Source: Burkholderia cenocepacia
Lineage (GTDB): Bacteria; Pseudomonadota; Gammaproteobacteria; Burkholderiales; Burkholderiaceae
Direction of reading: 5' to 3'
DNA length: 64,000 nt
Assembly (NCBI RefSeq): GCF_014211915.1
Contig: NZ_CP060039.1
Span: forward strand, 1,922,001 to 1,986,000
Each line of letters opens with the position of its first letter. Positions within the stretch are counted from its first letter, which is position 1. The notes under the pieces are model-generated. The model was not told the origin of the DNA. It saw only the letters and a program-made list of their open reading frames with translations, and ran no database searches. Positions 31,519-41,219 of this stretch are shown here, piece by piece. The position numbers and the translations under genes were made by a program.

Positions 31519-33657
31519 TCAGTGCACCTTGGCGCTGGTGAACTTGAGACTGGTGCCGCTGTTCGCGGTCACGAGCCAGTACGTCGAGTCGGTGATGACG
31601 ACGCTGCCGAAGCCTTGCGTGATGATCGGCAGCGCGAAGCCCTTCTTCGGCAGGAGCCACGTCATGTTCGCGAGGCTGGTCGGATGGCTGGCGGCGAACG
31701 TCCAGCCGCTGCCCGTGTCGGTGGCCGACCACGTGACGTTCAGGCGTGCACGATCGAAGGTCGTGATGTCACTCATCGTGTACCACTTGAACTGACCCGT
31801 CAGTTTCAGCGTATTGGCTTGCGAGAAGATCGCGGACAACGTCGACGTGTAGGACGACGCGCCCAGCGGATGCGCGTAGATCAGCCGGCTCGTGCGGTTC
31901 GCGACGACGAAGTTCATCAGGGATGCGTACCAGTTGTTCACGTCGGCCGTCGGCACCGCGTATTGCTGGAACTCCTCGAACGTCGCGTACTTGCCGAACG
32001 GCATCACGGGGTACGCCCACAGGCCGGGGTTCAGCAGCGCGCCGTTGCGGTATGCGCGGGTCGGTGCCGAGCCGGTGTGGCCGGTGAAGTAGTAGCCGTT
32101 GAAGCCGTTGCTTTCGAGCCAGTTGACCGACCACGTCGGCGTGTTGCCTTCCGGCGCCGCGTACTCGACGTCCGGCTGGCCGGTCGCGGCCTGGACGGCC
32201 TGATGGTTCATCACCAGGTACTGCGTAAACGTGCTCGCGTTGGTTTCGCTCGCATTCGCCCCCCAGTAGTCGTGAATCCAGCCGCCGTGGCTGCCGACGC
32301 GATGGCCCTTGCTCACGAAATACTTGAGGAGATTCTGCGCGGACGGGTTGTTGGCGAGATTGATGCCGCCACCGTCGCCGAAGGCCGCTTCATCGGGGCC
32401 GGCCGTGACCACGAGCGAGAACGGCCCGTTGTTCCACACGCCGAGGCTCTTCAGGTAGAGCGCCGGCTGGATCTGGTCGCCCGCGCAGAAGTGCCAGTTG
32501 AACACGAGCCCGGCCATCGCCTTCGGCAGCGGCGACAGCGACGGCAGGTTCAGCATCTGCGTGCCGAAATAATGCAGGTAGCCGTGGATCAGCATGCCGT
32601 CGGTCTGGCCGTCGAGGTAGGCGAGCGGCAGGTTGACGAACAGCACGCCGCCGTTGCCGTACGTGTTGTAGCCGGACACCAGCCCGAAGGTCGGCGAGGT
32701 CAGGATCGTCGTGCCGGTGTACGTCCCCTGCGTAACGAAGCTCGGATAGGTGAGGAAGCCGTACACGTAGCCGGAGATGCCTTCGAGCGTGTCGCTGGTG
32801 GTGGCCAGCGTCGACGCGAGCGTGTTGGCCGTCTTGCCGGTCGACGTGCTCAGGAGCGAATTGGCGGTATACGTCGTGGTCTTCTTCAGCTTGCCGGTCA
32901 CGGTGCCGGTCAGCTTCGGCGTCGTCTGGTTCAGCACGCCGCTGCCCGTGGGCGGCGTCGTGTACTTGAACCATGCGTCGTGGTTGTAATTGGCGAGGCC
33001 GCCCGGGTTCGACGGGCTGGCGGCCAGGAACTGCGCGCTGCCCGACGACGTGTTCGTCGACGTGCCCGAGGTGCTCGTCGAGGCGAGCGCGGTCGCGGTC
33101 GTGGTGCTCGACGAAGCCGTGGTCCATGCCATCGACTTGCCGGGAGGCACCTGGAGCGTGCGCAGCCAGCTGCTCATGCCGGTCACGTTGCCGAGGCCGA
33201 TCATGTTGCCGCCGTATTGGTCATACAGCACATAGTCCACACCGACCATGCTGCTGAAGCGCGATTTCGGGCTGACGTAGAAGCCGGCGGAATTCAGCAC
33301 GCCGAAATCGTAGACGAGCATCACCTTGCCGCCGTTCAACGCGTAGTTCTGGATCGCCGTCACGAGTGTGTCGCTGGCCGTCGTGTGCACCTGGTCGGGC
33401 AGAATCAGGCCCGGATACTGCGACAGCGATGCGCCGGCCGCCATGAACTGGCTGTCGGTCATCACCTTGATCTGCAGCCCTTCTTCCTGCGCACTGTCGA
33501 GCCATGCGGACACGCGCGAATCGGGCAGCGTCAGCGTATCGGGCACCAGCAGGAGGAGCTGGTTGGTGGCCGCCTGAACGCCGCCCGGACTGAATGCGAA
33601 CGCGAGCGCGAACAGCGCGAACAGAATCCGCAAGAACTTGCCTGACTTTGCCAACAT
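31519..33657 (-). CDS. secreted polysaccharide-deacetylase-like multidomain protein
   Basis: A 712-residue exported protein (signal about 1-29). Residues 30-175 look like a Rossmann or amidotransferase-like domain (LLLLVPDTLTL, KVMLVYDFGVLNSAGF). A Ser/Thr-rich linker (about 179-207) and a Thr/Lys-rich stretch (247-290) follow. Residues about 383-630 resemble a NodB/PelA-type deacetylase barrel with altered motifs: FNWHFCAGD, GSHGGWIHDYW, AAPEGNTP and YAHPLG. The last 80 residues look like a beta domain. It probably deacetylates the polymer in the periplasm. Domain calls are by pattern. Confidence 0.6.
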   Translation of the reverse strand: MLAKSGKFLRILFALFALAFAFSPGGVQAATNQLLLLVPDTLTLPDSRVSAWLDSAQEEGLQIKVMTDSQFMAAGASLSQYPGLILPDQVHTTASDTLVTAIQNYALNGGKVMLVYDFGVLNSAGFYVSPKSRFSSMVGVDYVLYDQYGGNMIGLGNVTGMSSWLRTLQVPPGKSMAWTTASSSTTTATALASTSTSGTSTNTSSGSAQFLAASPSNPGGLANYNHDAWFKYTTPPTGSGVLNQTTPKLTGTVTGKLKKTTTYTANSLLSTSTGKTANTLASTLATTSDTLEGISGYVYGFLTYPSFVTQGTYTGTTILTSPTFGLVSGYNTYGNGGVLFVNLPLAYLDGQTDGMLIHGYLHYFGTQMLNLPSLSPLPKAMAGLVFNWHFCAGDQIQPALYLKSLGVWNNGPFSLVVTAGPDEAAFGDGGGINLANNPSAQNLLKYFVSKGHRVGSHGGWIHDYWGANASETNASTFTQYLVMNHQAVQAATGQPDVEYAAPEGNTPTWSVNWLESNGFNGYYFTGHTGSAPTRAYRNGALLNPGLWAYPVMPFGKYATFEEFQQYAVPTADVNNWYASLMNFVVANRTSRLIYAHPLGASSYTSTLSAIFSQANTLKLTGQFKWYTMSDITTFDRARLNVTWSATDTGSGWTFAASHPTSLANMTWLLPKKGFALPIITQGFGSVVITDSTYWLVTANSGTSLKFTSAKVH

Positions 33658-33991
33658 GGTGTGCTCCTCGCTCAAGGAATGGGGGCGTGCGGCAGCCGGA
33701 ATGCGCGTGCCGCCAGGTCGACCAATCCAGCCCCGTAGGTGTGTGCGGCTGTCCGGTTCGTCGGGTATCGAGCGGTGCATGTCGACGGCGGACGGATTGC
33801 GCCAGGGCGCCGGGGCGCCGCGCTGCCTTCGCCGATGAGAGGACTCGATGCGACGTATTGAAAGAAGCGAACAACGTGCCATTGACGCAGGAGGCCCGGT
33901 CCTGCTGGCTTCCTGCGATGCGGGCCGGGCGGCAGGGCCGGAAACGCGGCGGATTCGTTTCATCGCTGATACGGCGCGTTTGAACGCGCTA
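33658..33991. other. 334-bp gap inside the polysaccharide operon
   Basis: It lies between the membrane-protein gene and the deacetylase-like gene, both on the minus strand. A frame stays open across part of it but shows arginine-rich, non-coding character. I see no RNA gene or clear terminator. It may hold an internal promoter, which would split the locus into two transcripts. Confidence 0.5.
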
Positions 33992-34762
33992 TCAGCAGAC
34001 GGAATCGCGATCGCGCGTCAGTGCGCCGGGCCAGCTTGCGCAGTAGGTATAGAGCGTGACCAGCAGGCCGATCAGCAGTGGCCCGCCGAGCAGGAAATAG
34101 CAGAACGGCAGGAACAGCAGCGAACCGTGATGGATGATCGTCGCGTGCAGCAGCATCACGAACGGCAGCGCGAACACGAAGTAGCCGAGCACCAGCAGCG
34201 ACGCGACGGCTTTTTGCAGCAGCGAGAAATCGAGCGGGTAGTACAGCGCGGCCATCACCAGCGGGATCACTGCGATCGCCGCGCCGTACAGCACGAACAT
34301 GTCGCGCAGGTGCAATTGCGGGACATACGGAAACGTGCCGGGCGCGAGCCAGAAGTACGCGCAGATCAGCAGCTGGGTGAAGCTCGCGATACGTAACAGA
34401 TATGCAACAGGCAACCAGTTCGCCCGCCGGATGAAAGATGCGGCGAAGCCGGTCGCGCAGAGCGCGGTGGTGGCGGCCAGCAGCATGCCGCCCGGCATGC
34501 GGGCCGCGACATCGATCGACAGCAGCGGCACGCGCGGGGCGTCGGGCGGGTAACCGATCACGATCACGTGAAGCGCCGGATCGAGCTGGTGCGCGCCCCA
34601 CGCCATGACCGAGCGCCAGTAGCGCCACGCCAGCGGCAAGCCGAACCACAGCGACGCGTACAGCGCGGGCGTCAGCAGCGCGATCGACGAAAGCCAGCGC
34701 TGCGGGTACGCGTGGGTGCGCAGCGAACGATCGACGGGAGGACGGACGGGATGCGTGTGCAT
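33992..34762 (-). CDS. polytopic membrane protein of the polysaccharide locus
   Basis: A 256-residue protein with about six membrane segments after a short cytoplasmic N-terminus (MHTHPVRPPVDRS). Hydrophobic stretches include ALLTPALYASLWFGL, LLAATTALCATGFAASF, YLLRIASFTQLLICAYFW, FVLYGAAIAVIPLVMAALYY, ASLLVLGYFVFALPFVMLLH and FCYFLLGGPLLIGLLVTLY. No enzyme motif is recognised. It starts 13 bp after the YaiO-like gene ends and is probably part of the polymer export or assembly machinery. Confidence 0.7.
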   Translation of the reverse strand: MHTHPVRPPVDRSLRTHAYPQRWLSSIALLTPALYASLWFGLPLAWRYWRSVMAWGAHQLDPALHVIVIGYPPDAPRVPLLSIDVAARMPGGMLLAATTALCATGFAASFIRRANWLPVAYLLRIASFTQLLICAYFWLAPGTFPYVPQLHLRDMFVLYGAAIAVIPLVMAALYYPLDFSLLQKAVASLLVLGYFVFALPFVMLLHATIIHHGSLLFLPFCYFLLGGPLLIGLLVTLYTYCASWPGALTRDRDSVC

Positions 34763-34775
34763 GGCGCCCGCCCGG

Positions 34776-35789
34776 TTACCAGCGATAGAAGACGCTGAGC
34801 TCGCCACCGATTCGTGAGTAGTAAGGGTTGTGGTAATAGTCGAATTCGAGCTGCGTTCCCCACTTGCGCGTGAACCAGTAGCGCCATTTCGCGGTGATCT
34901 CGTGGCTGCGGAAATCCGCGATCTGCGTGCCGGACCCGGTGACCTGATACGCCTCGCGGCCAACGCCGCCGCGCAGCACGATCACGCTCTTGCCGACTTC
35001 GCCGTAGGTGACGGCGCCGTAGTACGCCGGCGCCTTCACCGATCCGGGTGAATCGATCGTATAGTTCGCGCCCGCCTCGAAAATCCACTTCGGCAATGCA
35101 TACCAGATCACGCCGGCGTGATACAGCTGATCGCGGTGGCCGCTGCGGTTCCATGCGTAGCCGGCGCCGAGCGACACGACCAGCGAACGATCGGACAATA
35201 GCTTGCGGTTGATCGACACGTCGACGCGCGCACTCGGCAGGATCGTGCCCGATGTGGTGCCGGAAAAGCCGATCCCGCTGAACCAGTCGGGGCCGAGGTC
35301 CTGCACGTAGGTCAGCGCGCCGAGCTGCGTGTTCTCGCCGAAGCGGTGCAGTTGCGCCAATTCGCCTAGCACGGTGCGGCCGCCATCCTGGTAGACGCCG
35401 CGCAGATGCACGCCGTACCAGTCGCCGTAGCCGTGCGTCAGGTGTGCGTTCGAATAGCCGAGCGTCAATTCGGTGTGCGATTCCTGCGGCGCCTGCACAT
35501 GCGTGACGACTGCATCGGGCAGCGGCGGGCGGTTCGTATCCTCGGGCGTGAACTCGGCGAGCGGCACGCCGTCCGGCAGGCCTTCGGCGTCCACGCGCAC
35601 GAACATCGACTCGTCGCGCATCCGTGGCGTGATGACGGTCGCGGGGGCCGGAGGCTGCACGGCCGGCGTGGCGGCGGCATCGTCAGGCTGCTCCGCCAGC
35701 GCCGCGGGCGCGCCGAAGGCGACGCCGCACAGCATCGCGAGGGTGGCAACCGGCACGCGCGGGCCGCGATGGCTGGGGCGATCGGACAT
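34776..35789 (-). CDS. YaiO-family outer-membrane beta-barrel protein
   Basis: A 337-residue protein: a signal peptide (to about AALA-EQ), a Pro/Ala-rich spacer of roughly 80 residues, then a barrel with alternating strands from ELTLGYSNAHLTHGYGDWYG to the terminal FYRW, an aromatic C-terminal residue as outer-membrane proteins require. The barrel pattern (YSNAHLTHGYGDWY, YAWNRSGHRDQLY, HEITAKWRYWFTRKWG) fits YaiO proteins. In E. coli yaiO lies beside a GT2 gene and a hexapeptide gene, as here. A role as the outer-membrane pore for a secreted polymer is likely. Confidence 0.78.
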   Translation of the reverse strand: MSDRPSHRGPRVPVATLAMLCGVAFGAPAALAEQPDDAAATPAVQPPAPATVITPRMRDESMFVRVDAEGLPDGVPLAEFTPEDTNRPPLPDAVVTHVQAPQESHTELTLGYSNAHLTHGYGDWYGVHLRGVYQDGGRTVLGELAQLHRFGENTQLGALTYVQDLGPDWFSGIGFSGTTSGTILPSARVDVSINRKLLSDRSLVVSLGAGYAWNRSGHRDQLYHAGVIWYALPKWIFEAGANYTIDSPGSVKAPAYYGAVTYGEVGKSVIVLRGGVGREAYQVTGSGTQIADFRSHEITAKWRYWFTRKWGTQLEFDYYHNPYYSRIGGELSVFYRW

Positions 35790-35799
35790 GAGGCGCTCC

Positions 35800-36795
35800 T
35801 TAACGGGATGTGTGGAACCAGCCGCTGCGCCACGCCACGAGATCGCCATGCACGCAGGCATGATTGACGATCGAGACGTCGCGCGCGCACGCGCTGACCG
35901 GATGGCCGGCGACGCCGATGCGCGCCCCAGTCAGTCGCAGCAGGCCGCCGGCCGACACGACGCCGTCGATGCAGCTCGCGTGGGCGAGCAACACGTCGTC
36001 GCGCGCGAATACCGCACCGTGCAGCAACGCATGACGTTCGAGTTCGACGCGATGCGCCTTGACGCTGCCGCGCAGCACGCAGCCTTCACCGAGGACGAGC
36101 GCGCCTTCGACGATCAGGTTGCCCTGCACGACCGTGTGTGCGGGCAGGCGAACGTCGCACGGCAGCAGGTAACGGCCGTGCAGGAAGCGATGCGGCAGCG
36201 ACGCGAAGTGGCGGGTGAGCGAGATCGCGCGGCGCGGGGCGGCCAGTGTGTCAGCGGGTCGCGGGCCGGGCGCCGCGCCGAAGACGAGCGGCTCGCCATA
36301 CAGGCACGCGAAGCCGCCGGCGCCGCGCAGGCGCACGGTGTCGCCGACCACGACGCCGCGCAGCACCGCGTCGTCGACGTCGATCAGCGGCGCATGCGCG
36401 AGCGTGCCGATCGTCGCGCCGGCATGGATGTCGATGTGCTCGTCGGCGAACGCGTACGCGGCCTGCGCGCCTTCGTCGAGCGTGATCGTGCGATCGGCGT
36501 AGAGCACGTCGTCGCGATGCGCGTCACGTGCGACGTGGATCGCGTCCGCGTGCTGCACGGCCAGTCCGAGCGTTTGCCACGGCGGCACGGCCGACGCATC
36601 CGCCGGCGGCGTGCCGGCCACGTGGGCACGCAGCGCGTCGTGCCAGCGCGCGGCGAGCAGCGCCTGATCGACGAACGGCCCGTCGCCGATCGGGAGTGCC
36701 GCGACGTCGCTGCGCCGGATCAGTTCATGCAGCATCGGCACGAACGGCAGGGCGAGTACGCTGGCCACCGGCACCATCACATTGAAGGTCGTCAT
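35800..36795 (-). CDS. beta-helix/hexapeptide-like (bactofilin-like) membrane-associated protein
   Basis: A 331-residue protein. It starts with a hydrophobic segment (MTTFNVMVPVASVLALPFVP). From about residue 110 on it has short repeated turns with I/L/V every six or so residues (HAPLIDVDDAVLRGVVVGDT, VQGNLIVEGALVLGEGCVLR, CIDGVVSAGGLLRLTGARIG), the look of a left-handed or bactofilin-like beta helix. It is not a clear acetyltransferase. The gene begins 3 bp after the GT2 gene ends, so translation is probably coupled; it may scaffold the synthase. Confidence 0.65.
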   Translation of the reverse strand: MTTFNVMVPVASVLALPFVPMLHELIRRSDVAALPIGDGPFVDQALLAARWHDALRAHVAGTPPADASAVPPWQTLGLAVQHADAIHVARDAHRDDVLYADRTITLDEGAQAAYAFADEHIDIHAGATIGTLAHAPLIDVDDAVLRGVVVGDTVRLRGAGGFACLYGEPLVFGAAPGPRPADTLAAPRRAISLTRHFASLPHRFLHGRYLLPCDVRLPAHTVVQGNLIVEGALVLGEGCVLRGSVKAHRVELERHALLHGAVFARDDVLLAHASCIDGVVSAGGLLRLTGARIGVAGHPVSACARDVSIVNHACVHGDLVAWRSGWFHTSR

Positions 36796-36798
36796 CGC

Positions 36799-38370
36799 TT
36801 ATCGCTCCGGTTTCAACTGCCGGCGAAAACGCTCGGTCTTGTCCCATTTCAGTTCGCGGCGAAACGCGGCGTCGAGCGCGAGCCCCCAGAGCGCGGAGAC
36901 GACCGCCGCGATCGTCACGCAAAAGCCGACGACGTTGACCGGCACGAGCCGCAGGCGCGTCGCGCGGCCGTCGAGCCGCGCGGCGACGACGATCTCGAAG
37001 AACACGCCGAAGTTGCCGAAGGTGCTGAACGAGAACAGTGCGAACAGCGACAGGAGCAGGCCGAGCGCGGTCGAGTTGACGCCGTTGAACAGGTAGAGCG
37101 CGAGCGCGGCGCTCCACGCGATCGCGAGCAGCGCCGGCATCGCGAATACGCCGAGCAGCAGTGCGCCGTCGAGCCGGCAGCGCCGCGAGATCAGCGGATT
37201 GCGCAGCACCGGCACCAGATAGCGCAGCATCGTCTGGTTGTGGCCCTTCGCCCAGCGGGTCAGTTGCCGGGCGCGGACGGCCCAGCGCTCCGGCACTTCC
37301 TCATAACATTCGGCGTGGTTCAGATAGACCGTGCGCCAGTCGCTCAGCAGCAGGCGGTAGGTCATGTCGGTATCTTCGGCGAGCGTGTCGTCGCACCAGC
37401 CGCCCACGGCGTCGAGCGCACCCTTGCGGATGCCGCCGACCGTGCCGCCGTACTGCGGCACCAGGTCGAGATTGTTGCGGGCTTGCTGGTTGACCTGATA
37501 GCCGCCCGCGCGCTCGAGATCGAGCAGCCGCGCGAGCAGGTTGCTGTCGGCGTTCTGCGGCACGACACGGCCCATCACCGCGCCGACTTCCGGGTCGAAG
37601 AACGGCGCGACGAGTTCCTTCAGCAGCCCCGGTCGAGGCAGGTAGTCGGCGTCGAATACCACCATGATGTCGCCGCGGATGAACCGCAGCGCATCCTTCA
37701 GCGCGGCTGCCTTGCCCGGCTTGCCGGTTTCGCGGTGAAACGGCTGGATCAGCTCGGGCGCGAGTGCCCGGACCTCGTCGATCAACGCGCGCGTGTTGTC
37801 GGTCGAGCGGTCGTTGACCGGGATGATCGTGAGCCGGTCGCGCGGGTAGGTCGTGGCCAGCAGCGCCATCAGGCAATCGACGATGACCGTTTCCTCGTTG
37901 TGGGCGGCGACGAATACCGTGAGCCGCGGCCAATCGCCGTGGGTCATCGTCCGGTAAGGCGCGTGCTGCGGCTTGAACAGGCGATCGAGGCTGAATACGT
38001 AATGCCGCGCGGCATACGCGCACGTCAGCAGCGTGAACAGCCACAGGTACGCCACGCACGGCATCAGCAGCAGCTCGGGATCGAACGTGATGCCCGCCGT
38101 GGTGGCGGGCGGCGGTTCGAGCGACGCGTCCGTGTCGGTCGCGGCCTGTGCGGCGAGCGAAAGCGTCACGCTGTCGAGCGCGGTGCGCTCCATCGCGATC
38201 GCGAGGTTCGCGGCGTTCGCGGCAGTCGTGATGTTGGCGGCGGGCACGCTGAAGCGGGCCGGTTCGGCGATCGCCCGCGATCCGGTGTCGCGCACGATCA
38301 GCGAGCAGGCCAGCACGATCAGCAGCAGGATGCCTTGCTCGCAGAGTGACGCCGCCCGCGTTTTCGTCAT
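36799..38370 (-). CDS. processive GT2 glycosyltransferase (polysaccharide synthase, BcsA/YaiP-like)
   Basis: A 523-residue inner-membrane enzyme. One N-terminal helix (about 13-28), a periplasmic loop and a second helix (101-120) precede the catalytic domain. That domain has VNDRSTDNT (about 185-193), the metal-binding DAD (240-242), the acceptor-site AEDTD (331-335) and QLTRW (369-373), the Q-x-x-R-W motif of processive synthases. Several membrane helices follow (400-500). It should polymerise a UDP-sugar and push the chain across the membrane. No PilZ domain is present. It is the first gene of the operon. Confidence 0.88.
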   Translation of the reverse strand: MTKTRAASLCEQGILLLIVLACSLIVRDTGSRAIAEPARFSVPAANITTAANAANLAIAMERTALDSVTLSLAAQAATDTDASLEPPPATTAGITFDPELLLMPCVAYLWLFTLLTCAYAARHYVFSLDRLFKPQHAPYRTMTHGDWPRLTVFVAAHNEETVIVDCLMALLATTYPRDRLTIIPVNDRSTDNTRALIDEVRALAPELIQPFHRETGKPGKAAALKDALRFIRGDIMVVFDADYLPRPGLLKELVAPFFDPEVGAVMGRVVPQNADSNLLARLLDLERAGGYQVNQQARNNLDLVPQYGGTVGGIRKGALDAVGGWCDDTLAEDTDMTYRLLLSDWRTVYLNHAECYEEVPERWAVRARQLTRWAKGHNQTMLRYLVPVLRNPLISRRCRLDGALLLGVFAMPALLAIAWSAALALYLFNGVNSTALGLLLSLFALFSFSTFGNFGVFFEIVVAARLDGRATRLRLVPVNVVGFCVTIAAVVSALWGLALDAAFRRELKWDKTERFRRQLKPER

Positions 38371-39548
38371 GTCCTGGTCCCCGTGCCCGCGACGACGACC
38401 GATGAGAGCTGAAGGCGCTCCGTGGATCGCGCGGATGTCAATGGAAGGCGGTGACGCGTTCGTCGCACAGGGGCGGTTGTCGGTTGCCCCGGACGGACGC
38501 GTCGCCTCCCGGCTTCGTTGCTTTGGCGTCCCCATCTGTTTGCTGCCGTGCGAGTGCTTCGGGACGCGCCTGTCTGACATTAAGCAAGGCGTGCGCCATC
38601 TGCCGGTATGCCCCGCGCGACAAGGGGGCGAGCGCCGCAGGCGAATGCGCGACGCGCGCGGACGGCGTGTTTTGATTCACTGACGAATCAGCGTGCGCGC
38701 GCCGCATTCGACTCCGCAGGGGCGATCGCACGCATTCGAACATGTCGCGCGGCGACCGGGGCGGTCCAACTTGTCGTGCCGCATTGTCGGCGCAGCCTGG
38801 CATGGCTGACCGTCGTGTGTCGTGCGTCGTGTGCGAGACGGTCCGGCGCGCTGAACGAACGCTGCTTTCACATGAGACAAATGGACCGGACTCCGATGTA
38901 TTTGCCGGTTTGGGCGTGGCGTTACACATTCGCAACATTTCCCGCGCACGGATTCGTGTGAGGCAAGCACCGTCGTGTGCGTGGGAAATCCGGTGCGCGC
39001 GAGGGTGGACGACGGTCGCGTGCGCGCTGCACGCTGCACAGACGAAAGCGTCGAATCGAGACGACGCAACGCGCGTCGAAAGATGCATGCGATTCGCCGC
39101 GTCACGCGCGCTCGACATGCATGCACGATTCATCGGACGACGTCGTCAGACGGATCGCGCGCACGTCCGGCTGTTTATCGTTGTCGTGTCGATCCGGCGA
39201 TGCGTGTGCCCGTAGCAGTTGTGAAACATTCCGCGACGCGCTGTTCGCACGCGATGGTCGCGGAACGAAGCGGGCCGGGAGGCGGGCCGGTTGGTTTGAA
39301 TATTGCTGTAGTGGGAGGACCTGATGCTCGACGCAGCGAGGAACGGCTCATGACGTGATCGATCCAGTACGACGGGACGCCGGTAGTACGACGATTCGCG
39401 CGGCTTCGACCGTGCGAACGAGGTGGCGCGCTCGCCCCGCGACACCGCCGCGTGTTGATCGCGTGCGAGTACGGGATGCGCCGCCCGAATACATGCTTCG
39501 CGCCACGTGCCGGATCGCCAGGCGCGAAGTGGCTAAACGAGGATAACG
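38371..39548. other. 1.18-kb divergent intergenic region, polysaccharide locus
   Basis: Between the GT2 gene and wecB there are 1,178 bp without a convincing gene. Codon use of the open frames is poor, and the base composition is patchier than in neighbours, with AT-richer blocks near 38860-38960 and 39280-39340. I see no tRNA, no strong terminator and no clear sigma-54 site. It is long enough for complex regulation or an undetected RNA. Confidence 0.6.
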
Positions 39549-40766
39549 ATGAAGAAGATCTTGCTTGTGTTCGGGACTCGGCCGGAGGCCATCAAGATGG
39601 CGCCGCTGGTGCGCGCGCTGAAGGCGCAGGCGGATGTCGACGCCCGGGTGTGCGTGACCGCGCAGCATCGCGAAATGCTCGACCAGGTGCTGACGCTGTT
39701 CGACATCAAGCCCGACTACGATCTCAACCTGATGCGGCAAGGCCAGACGCTGACCGACGTGACGACCGGCATCCTCCAGGCGATCGGCATGGTCTTCGAC
39801 GAATTGCGACCGGACATCGTGCTGGTGCACGGCGATACGACGACCACGCTCGCGGTGAGCCTGGCGGCGTTCTATCGCTATCTGCCGGTCGGTCACGTGG
39901 AAGCCGGCTTGCGCAGCGGCGACATCTGGTCGCCGTGGCCGGAGGAACTGAATCGCCGCGTGACCGATGCGGTGTCGTCATGGCATTTCGCCCCAACCGG
40001 GCAGGCGCGCGACAACCTGCTGAGCGAAGGCGTGCCGGGCGGGGCGGTCTCGCTGACCGGCAATACCGTGATCGATGCGTTGCACGAGGTCAAGCGCATG
40101 CTGGATCGCACCGCCGCGCTGTCGGACAGGATCGCCGCCTACTTCCCGTTCCTCGAACCGTCGCGGCGCGTCGTGCTGATCACCGGCCATCGCCGTGAAA
40201 GTTTCGGCGAACCGTTCCGGCATTTCTGCGACGCGCTGTGCACACTGGCGAGCCGCTATCGCGATGCGCAGTTCGTCTATCCGCTGCACCTGAACCCGAA
40301 CGTGCGGGAGCCGGCACGCGCACGGCTCGGCGGCGTCCCCAACATCTACCTGATCGAGCCGCAGGAATATCTGTCGTTCGTATTCCTGATGTCGCGCGCG
40401 TATTTCATCATCACGGATTCGGGCGGCATTCAGGAAGAAGGGCCGGCGCTCGGCAAGCCGGTGCTTGTCACGCGCGAGACGACCGAGCGGCCCGAAGCGA
40501 TTCAGGCCGGCACCGCGCGGCTCGTCGGCACCGACCGGGAGCGGATCGTGTGGGAGGCGTCGCGGCTGTTCGACAGCGAGAGCGCTTACGAGGAAATGTC
40601 GCGCGCGAGCAATCCGTACGGCGACGGCCATGCGAGCGAGCGGATCGTTCACGCGCTGATGCGCACGCCCGGCGTGCCGACGAAGACGACGAGTTTTGCG
40701 ATGGGCGCCGCGGAAATGCCGTTCAACGCGCTCACGCTCGGCTTGCAGGCGTTGCGCTCGCCGTGA
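39549..40766 (+). CDS. wecB: UDP-N-acetylglucosamine 2-epimerase (non-hydrolysing)
   Basis: Interconverts UDP-GlcNAc and UDP-ManNAc. It has 405 residues, starting [20 protein letters not shown]. Seen are [31 protein letters not shown] and [29 protein letters not shown], which supply catalytic and UDP-binding residues. GAGGATAACG precedes ATG 39549. It is divergent from the GT2 operon and is the only sugar-nucleotide enzyme beside it besides glmS, pointing to a GlcNAc/ManNAc-type polymer. Confidence 0.94.
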   Translation: MKKILLVFGTRPEAIKMAPLVRALKAQADVDARVCVTAQHREMLDQVLTLFDIKPDYDLNLMRQGQTLTDVTTGILQAIGMVFDELRPDIVLVHGDTTTTLAVSLAAFYRYLPVGHVEAGLRSGDIWSPWPEELNRRVTDAVSSWHFAPTGQARDNLLSEGVPGGAVSLTGNTVIDALHEVKRMLDRTAALSDRIAAYFPFLEPSRRVVLITGHRRESFGEPFRHFCDALCTLASRYRDAQFVYPLHLNPNVREPARARLGGVPNIYLIEPQEYLSFVFLMSRAYFIITDSGGIQEEGPALGKPVLVTRETTERPEAIQAGTARLVGTDRERIVWEASRLFDSESAYEEMSRASNPYGDGHASERIVHALMRTPGVPTKTTSFAMGAAEMPFNALTLGLQALRSP

Positions 40767-41219
40767 AGAAGGACGCGCGGTAGCGCCTGCCGGCGCGTTC
40801 GACGCAGGCGTCAAACATCCGGTCCGGCCGCGAGGTCGGCCGGATGTTTGCACGTGGGCGGTCCGGAACGCACGGTCCCGATGCATTCGAAAGTCACGCC
40901 GTCGACACGTCCTGTTCTCCGCCATATTTTCTCCCCGCTTGCCTAAAACTCCCGAACCGCGTCGATCCGACGTCAAATCCGAAATGGTTCGATAATGCGG
41001 ACGGCGATCCATGCGGACGAGCGTCTGGCCGGCGTGACGTTGAAAGGTTGCGCAGGCAACAGGCCGACAGCATCGTTCGCAGCATCAGCCCGACCGTGCT
41101 GCACGCGACACGGTCGACGAAACGGTGCCACGCCTGCCTGATCGTTCGGAATGTGCGCCGCGCCGTTCGAATCCCCACCCGATGCCTGCCCGGCGGGCAT
41201 CGCAACCAGGAGGTGAACG
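40767..41219. other. 453-bp intergenic region between wecB and iorA
   Basis: It contains the wecB hairpin. The rest shows no coding character on either strand. A purine-rich ribosome site (CAGGAGGTGAACG) at the right end serves iorA. The iorAB promoter should lie here; no operator is evident. Confidence 0.55.
40812..40850 (+). terminator. hairpin after wecB
   Basis: An 11-bp stem, CAAACATCCGG (40812-40822) with CCGGATGTTTG (40840-40850), with further internal pairing. No T run follows, so it may stop transcription poorly or protect the 3' end. Confidence 0.5.

Noticed and set aside
35473-38349. 958-codon plus-strand frame across the polysaccharide genes
   Set aside because: It is antisense to four coherent genes with recognised motifs and is itself His/Arg/Glu-rich with no motif.
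38371-39548. Short open frames in the long gap
   Set aside because: No ribosome sites, skewed Arg/Ser/Thr composition and no recognisable motif.
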